From: CAG-873 sp910578365
GTDB lineage: Bacteria; Bacteroidota; Bacteroidia; Bacteroidales; Muribaculaceae
DNA length: 64,000 nt
Assembly: GCA_951635545.1 (NCBI GenBank)
Contig: OX620685.1
Location: 2,170,001-2,234,000 of the forward strand
Direction: 5' to 3'
Each line of letters begins with the position of its first letter. Position 1 is the first letter of the stretch. A model generated the notes under the pieces. The model ran no database searches. It saw only the letters and a program-made list of their open reading frames with translations, and was not told the origin of the DNA. This document shows, piece by piece, positions 8,979 to 16,524 of the stretch. The position numbers and the translations under genes were made by a program.

Positions 8979-9821
8979 TCAGTTCAAATCGTCAAGAGCA
9001 AAGTACTTCAAGGCCTCCGTTGTGAGGTAGTCGGCCAGCTCGGAGGGGAAGAAATTTATGCTTATAAGCCCCTGGGCATACGATGCCACTTCGTAGGGCT
9101 GGTACACGAACACAATCTCACCTTCGGGGTTGATATAGAAATTGTCGTGTTCGGGCAACGATTCAATCTGTGTCGGGCCGATAACCTGAGTCATTTCTGC
9201 GGCGCGACGGGCAATCAGCTGAGCCAGTTCGGCCCGTTTGCCTGGGGCGAACATAAAGCTGCCGTTTATGAGGCGACCGGCCGAAATGTCATAGTTCAGA
9301 TAATTGCGGGTGGTAATGCCGTGAGCCGCGCCCGGCGAGTACGAGGAATTCGCCACTTCGTAGACCAGCAGCGAGGGGTTGTAGTTCACCACCGACCCCG
9401 ATATGAGTTCATAGCCGTCGGCGCCGAAAATATCAACGGGAGCAACCCGGCGAGTGGGGTATGAAAACTGCCGCACATCGTTGCAGACATAGTTTGATAT
9501 AATGCTGTCGATACTACAGCCTATGGTGTCGAAAGCAAGGCGAATGATGCTGTCGCGCAGCATATCTAGCCCCTTGTCGCCAATTCTGACCGGGAATACA
9601 AGCGAAATCGAATCGGTGTACACAAGGTCGCTCTCACGGAAGTAATCGTCGGCCGAGCCGGTGAGCTCGTTGCTTACCTGATATTCAAAGGCATCGAAAC
9701 AAATCGATTCGGACCGCATCGCGGGAGCATCATTGGCGGAGTCGGTCCGGGCCTGTCTGCCGCAGGCCGGAAGTAAGGCGGCAGTCGCGAGGGCTGTCAG
9801 CAGAAAAAGCGGACTTTTCAT
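8979..9821 (-). CDS. DUF3298 (RsiV-like C-terminal domain) lipoprotein, promoter displaced by an insertion sequence
   Basis: This 280-residue lipoprotein starts with a hydrophobic signal ending in LLPACGRQ, whose lipobox cysteine is about residue 19. The C-terminal half matches DUF3298: PGAAHGITTRNYLNYD near the middle and a terminal block containing INFFPSELADYL. This domain occurs in RsiV-type anti-sigma factors and in lysozyme-binding or other envelope proteins; the role here is unknown. The start at 9821 is chosen because it begins the signal peptide. The same frame runs 37 codons further upstream only because it reads into the IS4-type element. The element's 6 bp target duplication overlaps the start codon, so the native promoter and leader now lie about 1.4 kb away at 11221-11252. 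Expression must come from read-through of the transposase or from within the element. Confidence 0.8.
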   Translation of the reverse strand: MKSPLFLLTALATAALLPACGRQARTDSANDAPAMRSESICFDAFEYQVSNELTGSADDYFRESDLVYTDSISLVFPVRIGDKGLDMLRDSIIRLAFDTIGCSIDSIISNYVCNDVRQFSYPTRRVAPVDIFGADGYELISGSVVNYNPSLLVYEVANSSYSPGAAHGITTRNYLNYDISAGRLINGSFMFAPGKRAELAQLIARRAAEMTQVIGPTQIESLPEHDNFYINPEGEIVFVYQPYEVASYAQGLISINFFPSELADYLTTEALKYFALDDLN

Positions 9822-9825
9822 TTTA

Positions 9826-11194
9826 CAATGATTCGGTAAAATTTGAGGTTGTTCAGTCTTGGCTAAGCCGCTAACTGAGCCAACCGATGATTTATTTTCT
9901 GAATTATTTTGAGATGCGGAGATTTTCCGCAAGTCGAAATAATTGTTGAGGCGAGATAAGATTCAAACATAAGCCGTTTGAACTGTGCTAACGAAAGATC
10001 CGGATAATCTTTCCTTATGACCTCCTTGCAGACATTGAGTGCAGTGAAGGAAAGATTGAATGCGAAGTCAAGCCGGTCTTTGTCGCGTGTCTGTTGCGAC
10101 TGGAGTCCTGTAAACTGTTTGGCATCGCGTATGCCGAACTCAATCTGAAAGCGGGTGCGGTAGAAACCGATGATCTTTTCAGGCCTCATGTCGGTATCGG
10201 TAGAGAAGTAAAGAAGAGGCTCTGCGTTTTCAACCGGACAGACCACGATACGGATGTCGCGTCTCAATGCCCTCGAATGTACGACCGCCGTGTGACATCG
10301 GTTTTTGTTTCCTTTGGAATCCTCATATATGAATGAAGTGAACACGGACATGTCAAGGTTGGAGAAATCCACTTTCTCTCCATACTTTTTCTTTCTGCCG
10401 CGTCTTCGCGGGGCGGAGGAATCCGGTATGGCCAGATACCTCAGATATGAGTTGGCACGTAATCTCCCGACAAATCGAAATCCCATGCCAATCACTTCAT
10501 TTACAAACTCATATTTGGAGAAAAAGGCATCGGCAACCAGAATATCCGTCAGTGAGAGCAGCTCTGTCGCCTTTGACCTGACAAGTGCCACATACCAGCC
10601 AAGCATTGACATTTGTTTCTCAGATTCAAGAGTCCTGAAGTTCGGTGACTGGACAGCACCAAGCATCACGCATGTATGTTTACTCAGACTTATTGCCCCG
10701 ATCGCCATTATCTCCAGACCGCGTTTGACACGTTGTGCCACCCCTGACCAGAAACGGCCTATGCCATACGTCAGTCTGCCTGCTTTTGAAATGAACGACG
10801 GATCGATTGCCACTGCCATGTCATCGGCCGGCCCAAAACAATCCTGCGCCATACCTATGTTGACTTTCATCCAGTCTACAGATGTCTTGAAATTGGAGGC
10901 AAAGGTCTTGGCTGTACGACCGCCATAGCGCGACAGCCGGGTAAAATTGACTTTGCCCGGAATCAACGCCACAGTGCGTATTGTTAAAATCAGCCAGTTG
11001 AGGAACCTTTTGCTCATCTTGGTTGTAGTATTTTCAAATACCGACTTACACCGAAAGGTGAAGTCTTTGAGAATCGCCAATACGTTCATACGCTAAGATT
11101 TTTATAATGAACGCTTTGGCGATTCATTTGTATTTGACAATTCGATATATTAACTTAAGTTTCAACTACTTCGGTAATTTTTACCGAATCATTG
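9826..11194. mobile_element. Complete IS4-family insertion sequence, 1369 bp
   Basis: The ends are exact inverted repeats: CAATGATTCGGTAAAA at 9826-9841 and its reverse complement at 11179-11194. A 6 bp direct repeat, ATTTTA, flanks the element at 9820-9825 and 11195-11200, consistent with a target-site duplication. The element carries one transposase gene on the minus strand. With intact ends, an intact transposase and an undiverged target duplication, the insertion looks recent. The left duplication overlaps the start codon of the lipoprotein gene that ends at 8979. Confidence 0.9.
9863..11089 (-). CDS. IS4-family DDE transposase
   Basis: The 408-residue transposase occupies most of the 9826-11194 element. 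Its signature is the IS4 Y-(2)-R-(3)-E-(6)-K motif, seen exactly in FYRTRFQIEFGIRDAK near residue 320; the glutamate is the third catalytic acid. The first two aspartates are probably those in the early AIDPSF and central ILVADAFF segments. It catalyses cut-and-paste transposition through the terminal repeats. The gene is full length with no frameshift. It reads in the same direction as the lipoprotein gene it precedes, and the promoter at 11221-11252 points into it, so both may share transcription from the displaced host promoter. Confidence 0.9.
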   Translation of the reverse strand: MNVLAILKDFTFRCKSVFENTTTKMSKRFLNWLILTIRTVALIPGKVNFTRLSRYGGRTAKTFASNFKTSVDWMKVNIGMAQDCFGPADDMAVAIDPSFISKAGRLTYGIGRFWSGVAQRVKRGLEIMAIGAISLSKHTCVMLGAVQSPNFRTLESEKQMSMLGWYVALVRSKATELLSLTDILVADAFFSKYEFVNEVIGMGFRFVGRLRANSYLRYLAIPDSSAPRRRGRKKKYGEKVDFSNLDMSVFTSFIYEDSKGNKNRCHTAVVHSRALRRDIRIVVCPVENAEPLLYFSTDTDMRPEKIIGFYRTRFQIEFGIRDAKQFTGLQSQQTRDKDRLDFAFNLSFTALNVCKEVIRKDYPDLSLAQFKRLMFESYLASTIISTCGKSPHLKIIQKINHRLAQLAA

Positions 11195-11220
11195 ATTTTA
11201 GACATTTGAATTTTGAACTG

Positions 11221-11252
11221 CAAAGTTAGAAAGTAGTTCCGAACTATGCAAA
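11221..11252 (-). promoter_or_regulatory. Displaced native promoter of the DUF3298 lipoprotein gene
   Basis: On the minus strand TTTG (11252-11249), 20 bases, then TAACTTTG (11228-11221) is a perfect Bacteroidales promoter. It sits just outside the IS4-type element. Removing the element and one ATTTTA copy would put the -7 box 24 bases before the lipoprotein ATG, the normal spacing. Confidence 0.78.
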
Positions 11253-11355
11253 TAAAACACCGGCAGGGAAGCCAAAGTAGTGTTGCAGAGCAGATGCGAA
11301 TTCAAAAAAAATCAAAAAAAATATTTATTAACGAATTATTTCTTTATTTCAAAAA

Positions 11356-11371
11356 TATATTTGTATATTTG
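11356..11371 (+). promoter_or_regulatory. Tandem -7 boxes upstream of the carboxyltransferase gene
   Basis: Two adjacent TATATTTG boxes (11356-11363 and 11364-11371) match TAnnTTTG and precede the ATG at 11446 by 74-82 bases. No clear TTTG -33 element is seen in the A/T-rich DNA upstream, so which box is used is open. Confidence 0.5.
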
Positions 11372-11445
11372 CAACCGAATCTCTTATCGGAGTCACATCA
11401 AAGTGAAAGCTAACAACGAAACATTTCCAACCCTAATTCATTAAT

Positions 11446-13329
11446 ATGATGGAACAGCGTAAACTTAAAATTCGAGACTTAACACTTCGCGACGGCCAGC
11501 AGTCACTGTTTGCTACCCGCTTAAGTCAGGCAGAAATCGATAAATTGTTGCCCTACTACAAAAACGCGGGCTTTTATATCATGGAAGTCTGGGGCGGTGC
11601 CGTTCCCGACTCCGTGATGCGTTACCTCGACGAATCGCCCTGGAATCGTCTGCGCAGCGTATCGAAGGAAATGAAAGGCATTTCGCTGCTGTCTGCCCTT
11701 TCGCGCGGTCGTAACCTTTTTGGCTATGTGCCTTATCCCGACAGCGTGCTCGAGGGTTTCTACAAAGAGGCTATCGCCAACGGCCTCAACGTAATGCGTA
11801 TATTCGACGCCCTCAACGATATCGACAATGTAAAAGAGTCGATTCGCCTTATAAACCAGCTGGGCGGTGTTGCCGACGGTGCAGTATGCTACACCGTTGA
11901 CCCCAAGCCCGAAGCTCCGGCTGAAAAGCCCGGCTTCTTCGGCCGTATCTTCGGCAAGAAAGCCGCCGAGCCCGAAAAGATATTCACCGACGAGTACTTC
12001 GTGGCCAAGGCCAAGGAAATGGAGCGTCTGGGCGCCAAAATCATAACTCTGAAGGATATGGCCGGCCTGGTAACCCCGTCGCGTGCGGCGTCGATTATCT
12101 CCAAGCTCAAGGCCAACCTCAGCGTGCCCGTCGACTTCCACACCCACTGTACTCCCGGCTACGGTCTGGCATCGAGCATCATGGCAATACTGAACGGTGT
12201 GGACATACTCGACACCAACATATGGTGGTTCGGCGGCGGCAGCGCGGCTCCGGCCATCGAACTGGTATACCTGTTCGCCAAGAAGTTAGGCGTAGAGCTT
12301 GAGTGCGACATGAAGGCCGTGGGTGAAATCCGCAACCGCCTCCTCGCAGCCCGCGAGTCGCTCAAAGACTTCGACCTCACGCCCAAGCCCAAGCCCTTCG
12401 ACCCGCTCAACGACACCCTGCCCGCCGAAGTTAACGCGCAGCTCGACCGCGCTGTGGCTGCCGCAAAGGCCAACGACGAAGCCACACTGCTCGACGCCTG
12501 CCATGCAATCGAGGCATATTTCGGATTCCCCAAGCCCAACCAGCTTGTCAAGGACGCCGAGGTTCCCGGCGGCATGTACTCCAATATGGTGGCTCAGCTC
12601 AAAGCTCTCAAGGCCGAAGACCTGCTCGACGACGCCATGCGCCTGATACCGATGGTACGCCGCGATGCCGGCCTGGTGCCCCTGGTGACACCTACCAGCC
12701 AGATTGTGGGCTCGCAGGCCGTGAGTGTGGCTCTCGACCGCCGCAAAGGCAATCCCGACTACACCACCAAGTCGAACCAGTTCATATCGCTGGTAAAGGG
12801 CGAATACGGCCACACTCCGGTGCCCGTCGACCCCGCTTTCCGCGAAAAAATCACCGGCAGCCCCGTTGAGAAACCCTACGACGTATCAAGCTACAAGAAA
12901 CCCGAAAACCCGGTGCTTGAAGACCTGGGTGGTGCAAAACTTGCCGCCAATCAGGAAGAATACCTGCTGCTGGAACTTCTGCCCACAGTGGCCAACGGCT
13001 TCCTGCGTCGCCGTCGCACCGAAGAATTCGAGGCTAAGAAAGCTGCCGAACAGGCTGCTAACCCTGTGGCTGAGGTAAAAGAAGAAGTTGTAGCTGAAGA
13101 ACCCGTCACCGGTCCGACTCTGTGCGCTCCCATGGGTGGCCGCATAATAGAGATACGCGTGAAGCCCGGCCAGGCAGTAAAGAAAGGCCAGGTAATAATG
13201 GTATACGAGGCCATGAAGATGGAAAACGACGTGGTGGCCGACCGCGACATGACCGTGAAACGTATATTCGTCAAACCCGACGAAGTAGTGGGCACCGATG
13301 CCCTGCTCGTGGAGTTTGTCGACTTATAA
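11446..13329 (+). CDS. Biotin-dependent carboxyltransferase: pyruvate carboxylase subunit B / oxaloacetate decarboxylase alpha subunit
   Basis: This 627-residue protein has an N-terminal carboxyltransferase TIM barrel (LTLRDGQQS at residues 12-20, metal-binding aspartate D16; LKDMAGL at 202-208 with the lysine that is carbamylated in this family; DFHTHCTPG with metal-ligand histidines). A helical conserved domain follows. A Glu/Val/Ala-rich linker leads to a C-terminal biotinyl domain, with EAMKMEND placing biotin on K591. It interconverts pyruvate and oxaloacetate through carboxybiotin. The partner decides the direction and is not in this window: a biotin carboxylase would make it PycB, a membrane beta subunit would make it OadA, a sodium pump. 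About 25 extra residues (155-178, rich in Lys, Pro and Phe) interrupt the barrel. It is followed by a strong hairpin at 13340-13381. Confidence 0.85.
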   Translation: MMEQRKLKIRDLTLRDGQQSLFATRLSQAEIDKLLPYYKNAGFYIMEVWGGAVPDSVMRYLDESPWNRLRSVSKEMKGISLLSALSRGRNLFGYVPYPDSVLEGFYKEAIANGLNVMRIFDALNDIDNVKESIRLINQLGGVADGAVCYTVDPKPEAPAEKPGFFGRIFGKKAAEPEKIFTDEYFVAKAKEMERLGAKIITLKDMAGLVTPSRAASIISKLKANLSVPVDFHTHCTPGYGLASSIMAILNGVDILDTNIWWFGGGSAAPAIELVYLFAKKLGVELECDMKAVGEIRNRLLAARESLKDFDLTPKPKPFDPLNDTLPAEVNAQLDRAVAAAKANDEATLLDACHAIEAYFGFPKPNQLVKDAEVPGGMYSNMVAQLKALKAEDLLDDAMRLIPMVRRDAGLVPLVTPTSQIVGSQAVSVALDRRKGNPDYTTKSNQFISLVKGEYGHTPVPVDPAFREKITGSPVEKPYDVSSYKKPENPVLEDLGGAKLAANQEEYLLLELLPTVANGFLRRRRTEEFEAKKAAEQAANPVAEVKEEVVAEEPVTGPTLCAPMGGRIIEIRVKPGQAVKKGQVIMVYEAMKMENDVVADRDMTVKRIFVKPDEVVGTDALLVEFVDL

Positions 13330-13339
13330 ACCTGTACTG

Positions 13340-13381
13340 ATGACTCACGCATGGCCGGCAATTCGGCCATGCGTGAGTCAT
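13340..13381. terminator. 18 bp perfect-stem hairpin after the carboxyltransferase gene
   Basis: Bases 13340-13357 are the exact reverse complement of 13364-13381, with a six-base loop. The hairpin starts 11 bases after the stop codon and is followed by TTGCTATTCT, a weak T tract. It probably ends transcription or protects the 3' end of the upstream message. The next gene's true start (13396) lies just beyond it. Confidence 0.7.
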
Positions 13382-13395
13382 TGCTATTCTACTGC

Positions 13396-14247
13396 ATGTC
13401 ACGAGCCATACTACAGTTACTGAGGCCCGGCAGCTGGTTCAAGAATGTATTTGTGCTGGCGCCGGCTTTTTTTGCCGGCGAGCTGCTCGATGCCGCAGTG
13501 CCGGCGAAATCGCTGCTTGCGGCCCTGGCATTCTGTCTGCTTTCGTCGGCGGTATATTGCATGAACGATATACGCGACGCCGAGGCCGACCGCCGGCACC
13601 CCTACAAAAAACTGCGCCCCATAGCCTCGGGGCAGGTCAGCAAGGGCGTGGCCGCTGTGGTGGCCGTGCTGCTTTTGCTGCTGTCGCTGTCGTTGGCGGC
13701 GGTCATAGGCCGGCCGGCGCTTGTATGGGTGCTGTTGGCCTATCTGTGCATCAACATCATGTACAGTCTGTGGCTTAAGCGCAAGCCGCTGATTGATATA
13801 TCGATAGTGGCCATCGGCTTTGTGCTGCGAATCTTTGCCGGCAGTATCGCCGCGGGCTGTACGGCCTCGGCCTGGATAGTGATGGTTACCTTTCTGCTGT
13901 CGCTCTTTCTGGTTATGGGCAAGCGCCGCGAGGACGCCGCCTATGCCTCGGGCGGCATATACACTCCGCGCTTTATCGATGCCTCGATGGTGGCTCTCGG
14001 GGCCTGTACCATAGTTGTCTATATTATATACACCGTGTTGCCTTCGCCGTCGAAGACTATCACATCCGACTATTTTTACATCACGGCCATACCCGTGACC
14101 ATAGGCATATTGCGCTATATGCAGATATGCCTGGTCGACAATCGCGGCGGACGTCACAGCGCCATACTGTTCCGCGACAGTGTAATCCTGTGGTGCATAC
14201 TGATTTATATTGTAATATTCGTAACATTATGGCTCGCAGGCAGGTAA
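13396..14247 (+). CDS. UbiA-family prenyltransferase, likely decaprenyl-phosphate phosphoribosyltransferase (DPPR synthase)
   Basis: This 283-residue integral membrane protein of about nine helices belongs to the UbiA superfamily. The first Asp-rich motif is NDIRDAEAD, followed by RRHPYKKLRPIASG, typical of the branch that moves 5-phosphoribose from PRPP to polyprenyl phosphate (mycobacterial Rv3806c type). The second motif region begins DISIVAIGFVLRIFAG. The product would be a lipid-linked phosphoribose on the inner face of the inner membrane. I place the start at 13396; an in-frame ATG at 13351 lies inside the palindromic hairpin and is unlikely to be used. It overlaps the next gene by 19 bases, and the three genes to 16524 look like one operon. 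The substrate is inferred from motif similarity. Confidence 0.8.
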   Translation: MSRAILQLLRPGSWFKNVFVLAPAFFAGELLDAAVPAKSLLAALAFCLLSSAVYCMNDIRDAEADRRHPYKKLRPIASGQVSKGVAAVVAVLLLLLSLSLAAVIGRPALVWVLLAYLCINIMYSLWLKRKPLIDISIVAIGFVLRIFAGSIAAGCTASAWIVMVTFLLSLFLVMGKRREDAAYASGGIYTPRFIDASMVALGACTIVVYIIYTVLPSPSKTITSDYFYITAIPVTIGILRYMQICLVDNRGGRHSAILFRDSVILWCILIYIVIFVTLWLAGR

Positions 14248-14855
14248 GTGTGTTCGACTTCGACGGCACTATTATCCGTGGTGACAGTTTCTTCCACTTC
14301 CTTTACCACATTTCGGGCCGTAAGCCAGTGGCTTTTGCCCTGCGGCTGTTGCCGTTCGTGTTCCGGCTTGCACTCGCCGCCGTCGGCCTGGGCGACAAAA
14401 GCAAGCTGAAAGAAAAGATAATGGTGCGCTTCCTGCGTCCCCTGCCGGGCCGGGAGTTTAGCCGCCTCTGTTACAGTTTTGTGCCCGAAATCGACAAAAT
14501 GCTCCTGCCACGGGTTATGGAACTGCTGCGGCAGGCCGACGAGGCCATAATAGTCAGTGCCTCGCTGCGCCTGATGATTGAGCCCTGGGCCGTAAGATAC
14601 GGCGTAAAGGCAGTCATAGCCACCGAACTGGCCTATGACCGGCAGGGCAGGGTGTGCGGCTTTGCGGGGCACAACTGCAAGGGCCGGGAGAAGGTCAGGC
14701 GTCTGCGGCAGTATATCGCGCAGTATATGCCGGAATCGGACTGTGAGCTGAGCGGCTACGGCAACCTGCCCGATGATATACCGCTGCTCGAATTCTGTGA
14801 CAAAGCTTATATTGTCAGCCGAAAATCAGGAAAATATGAAATTACAGCATACTGA
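14229..14855 (+). CDS. HAD-superfamily IB phosphatase
   Basis: The 208-residue protein begins with HAD motif I, FDFDGTI near residues 8-14 (nucleophile and acid aspartates). It has motif II serine in IIVSASLRLM near residue 100, a basic stretch KGREKVRRL for the motif III lysine, and motif IV acids in GNLPDDIPLL near residue 180. This is the IB arrangement with the cap between motifs I and II, as in phosphoserine phosphatase and membrane-lipid phosphatases. The start at 14229 is chosen because it immediately precedes motif I. The frame is open further upstream, but that part lies inside the UbiA gene. Between a DPPR synthase-like gene and a polytopic membrane protein gene, it is a good candidate to remove the 5-phosphate from lipid-linked phosphoribose; that is inference. 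Confidence 0.82.
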   Translation: MARRQVSVFDFDGTIIRGDSFFHFLYHISGRKPVAFALRLLPFVFRLALAAVGLGDKSKLKEKIMVRFLRPLPGREFSRLCYSFVPEIDKMLLPRVMELLRQADEAIIVSASLRLMIEPWAVRYGVKAVIATELAYDRQGRVCGFAGHNCKGREKVRRLRQYIAQYMPESDCELSGYGNLPDDIPLLEFCDKAYIVSRKSGKYEITAY

Positions 14856-16524
14856 CAGCCGGGCCCTGCTGGCCGGCGTGACCTCGCTGGGCTTTCTGTT
14901 CGCTCTGTTTCTGACGGAGTGTGTTTGTTTTGCCGTAAATATACGGTCCGGCGGCTGGGTTCTGCCGGTGGCCTTTGTGCTGTCGGCGGGGCTGTGTCTG
15001 GCCGCAGGCGGCCTGCGTCGATGCAGCTATGTGGCGCTGGCAGTGTCGGCCGCCGTTGGGCTGGTATCGGCTGTACTGTGCATGCTGCTCTACGACACCG
15101 CCTTCGACAGCGTGGGCTACCACTACAATACAGTGGTGATGATTGACCGCGGCTGGAATCCGTTCAGCCAGTATGCCTGGAACGACTCGGTATGGTCAAT
15201 GCACTATGCCAAGGCGCTGGAACTGATGCAGGCGGCGGTGCTGTCGTTCACAGGCAATCTGCAGACCGTGCGCTGCGTGAACTTGATTTTCACGTTCTCG
15301 GCTGCTGCCATCGTCTGGCATGCCCTGGGCCTGTGCATGCCGGCCACGCAGCCGAAATGGCGTCTGGCGGTTCTGCTTGTGGCCCTGTGCAATCCGGTGC
15401 TGACCGGGCAGCTGTTTTCGGCGCTCAACGACTATGCGCTGTGGTTGGAAACACTTATTTTAGCCTCCTCGTTCATAATCATGTGGCAGCGCCCGCTCTC
15501 TCGGCTGCCCTATCTGATTGTGTTCGTCATTGTGGCCATAGCCATAAACACCAAGTTCACACACGGTTTCTATATAGGGCTGGAGTGTCTGTTCTTTGCC
15601 GTATGGTGCCTGCTGTACGGCCGCCGCGACACCCTGCTGCGCGGCTCACTGACTGTGATTGCCGCCCTGGTGGCGGGTCTGTGTCTGCTGGGCTACAACC
15701 CCTATGTAATCAATACCCTGGAGTACGGCAGCATAGTATACCCCCTGGGCGGAGCATCGGCCGATATTGACATCATGACCGGCAACACCCCGGCCATGTA
15801 CGTGGGCGGCAACCGCTTCGGCAACTTTTTCAAATCGCTGTTGTCGGTGGGCGACACGTCCTGGGCGCTGCTCAACGGAGGTGTGACTCCGGGCAGCCTT
15901 GCCCGCGCATATTCGTCGGACATGCGTGTGAATGGCTTCGGGATTTTCATGGTGCCGATGCTGGCGCTGGGCCTGGCGCTGATGGTTATGAGCAGGGCGC
16001 GGCTGCGCTGGTGGGCCTTGTATGTCTATGTGCTGGCCATGGCCTTCTGCTTCGAGCAGAGCTGGTGGGCGCGTTATATACCCTTTCTGTGGCTGCTGAC
16101 TATGCTGCCGCCGGTGCTGGCCTTGCGCCGTCCTTTTATCCGCCGGCGGGCCGTACGTGCGGTGGCCCTCGCCCTGACCGCGTGCGCCCTGCTCAACGGT
16201 GCGGCTTCGCTGGCGGCATCGCTGTATCCGCGCCTTTCGTACACGCTTTTTATGGACTATGTGTTCAGCCGCGGCCGGACGGTGGAGGTAACGCCCCTGA
16301 CCTACGGCCTGCGCCAGCAGTTCGAGGAGCGCGGAGTGGCCTACGACGAATGTTTCCGCGTCGACTCGATACCCGCCGGTGCCGAAGGCTATTACCAGAT
16401 ATTCGGACTCGACCACGGCATGGAGCATGTGATGCGCCTGCCGAAGAAGGACTTCCCCGAACTGTACAATCCCGAAAATCTTACGGTCTATCGCCTCGGA
16501 CGGGCCGAACAGAGGCGATATTAG
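14836..16524 (+). CDS. Polytopic membrane protein, possible GT-C glycosyltransferase
   Basis: This 562-residue protein has about 11 hydrophobic segments and a C-terminal periplasmic tail of roughly 90 residues. The first large loop, after helix three, contains acidic residues in LLYDTAFDSVGYHY and a tryptophan-rich stretch following it. A long acidic first periplasmic loop is the hallmark of GT-C enzymes that take sugars from polyprenyl-phosphate donors. I do not recognise a named family, so the glycosyltransferase idea rests on topology, that loop and the neighbours: it overlaps the HAD gene by 20 bases and follows a DPPR synthase-like gene. The start at 14836 is chosen because it precedes the first membrane helix by about 14 residues. 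It abuts the convergent nfeD gene with no spacer. Confidence 0.6.
   Translation: MKLQHTDSRALLAGVTSLGFLFALFLTECVCFAVNIRSGGWVLPVAFVLSAGLCLAAGGLRRCSYVALAVSAAVGLVSAVLCMLLYDTAFDSVGYHYNTVVMIDRGWNPFSQYAWNDSVWSMHYAKALELMQAAVLSFTGNLQTVRCVNLIFTFSAAAIVWHALGLCMPATQPKWRLAVLLVALCNPVLTGQLFSALNDYALWLETLILASSFIIMWQRPLSRLPYLIVFVIVAIAINTKFTHGFYIGLECLFFAVWCLLYGRRDTLLRGSLTVIAALVAGLCLLGYNPYVINTLEYGSIVYPLGGASADIDIMTGNTPAMYVGGNRFGNFFKSLLSVGDTSWALLNGGVTPGSLARAYSSDMRVNGFGIFMVPMLALGLALMVMSRARLRWWALYVYVLAMAFCFEQSWWARYIPFLWLLTMLPPVLALRRPFIRRRAVRAVALALTACALLNGAASLAASLYPRLSYTLFMDYVFSRGRTVEVTPLTYGLRQQFEERGVAYDECFRVDSIPAGAEGYYQIFGLDHGMEHVMRLPKKDFPELYNPENLTVYRLGRAEQRRY

Noticed and set aside
9822..9932. An N-terminal extension of the DUF3298 lipoprotein to 9932
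   Set aside because: The extra 37 codons lie inside the IS4-type element and would hide the signal peptide.
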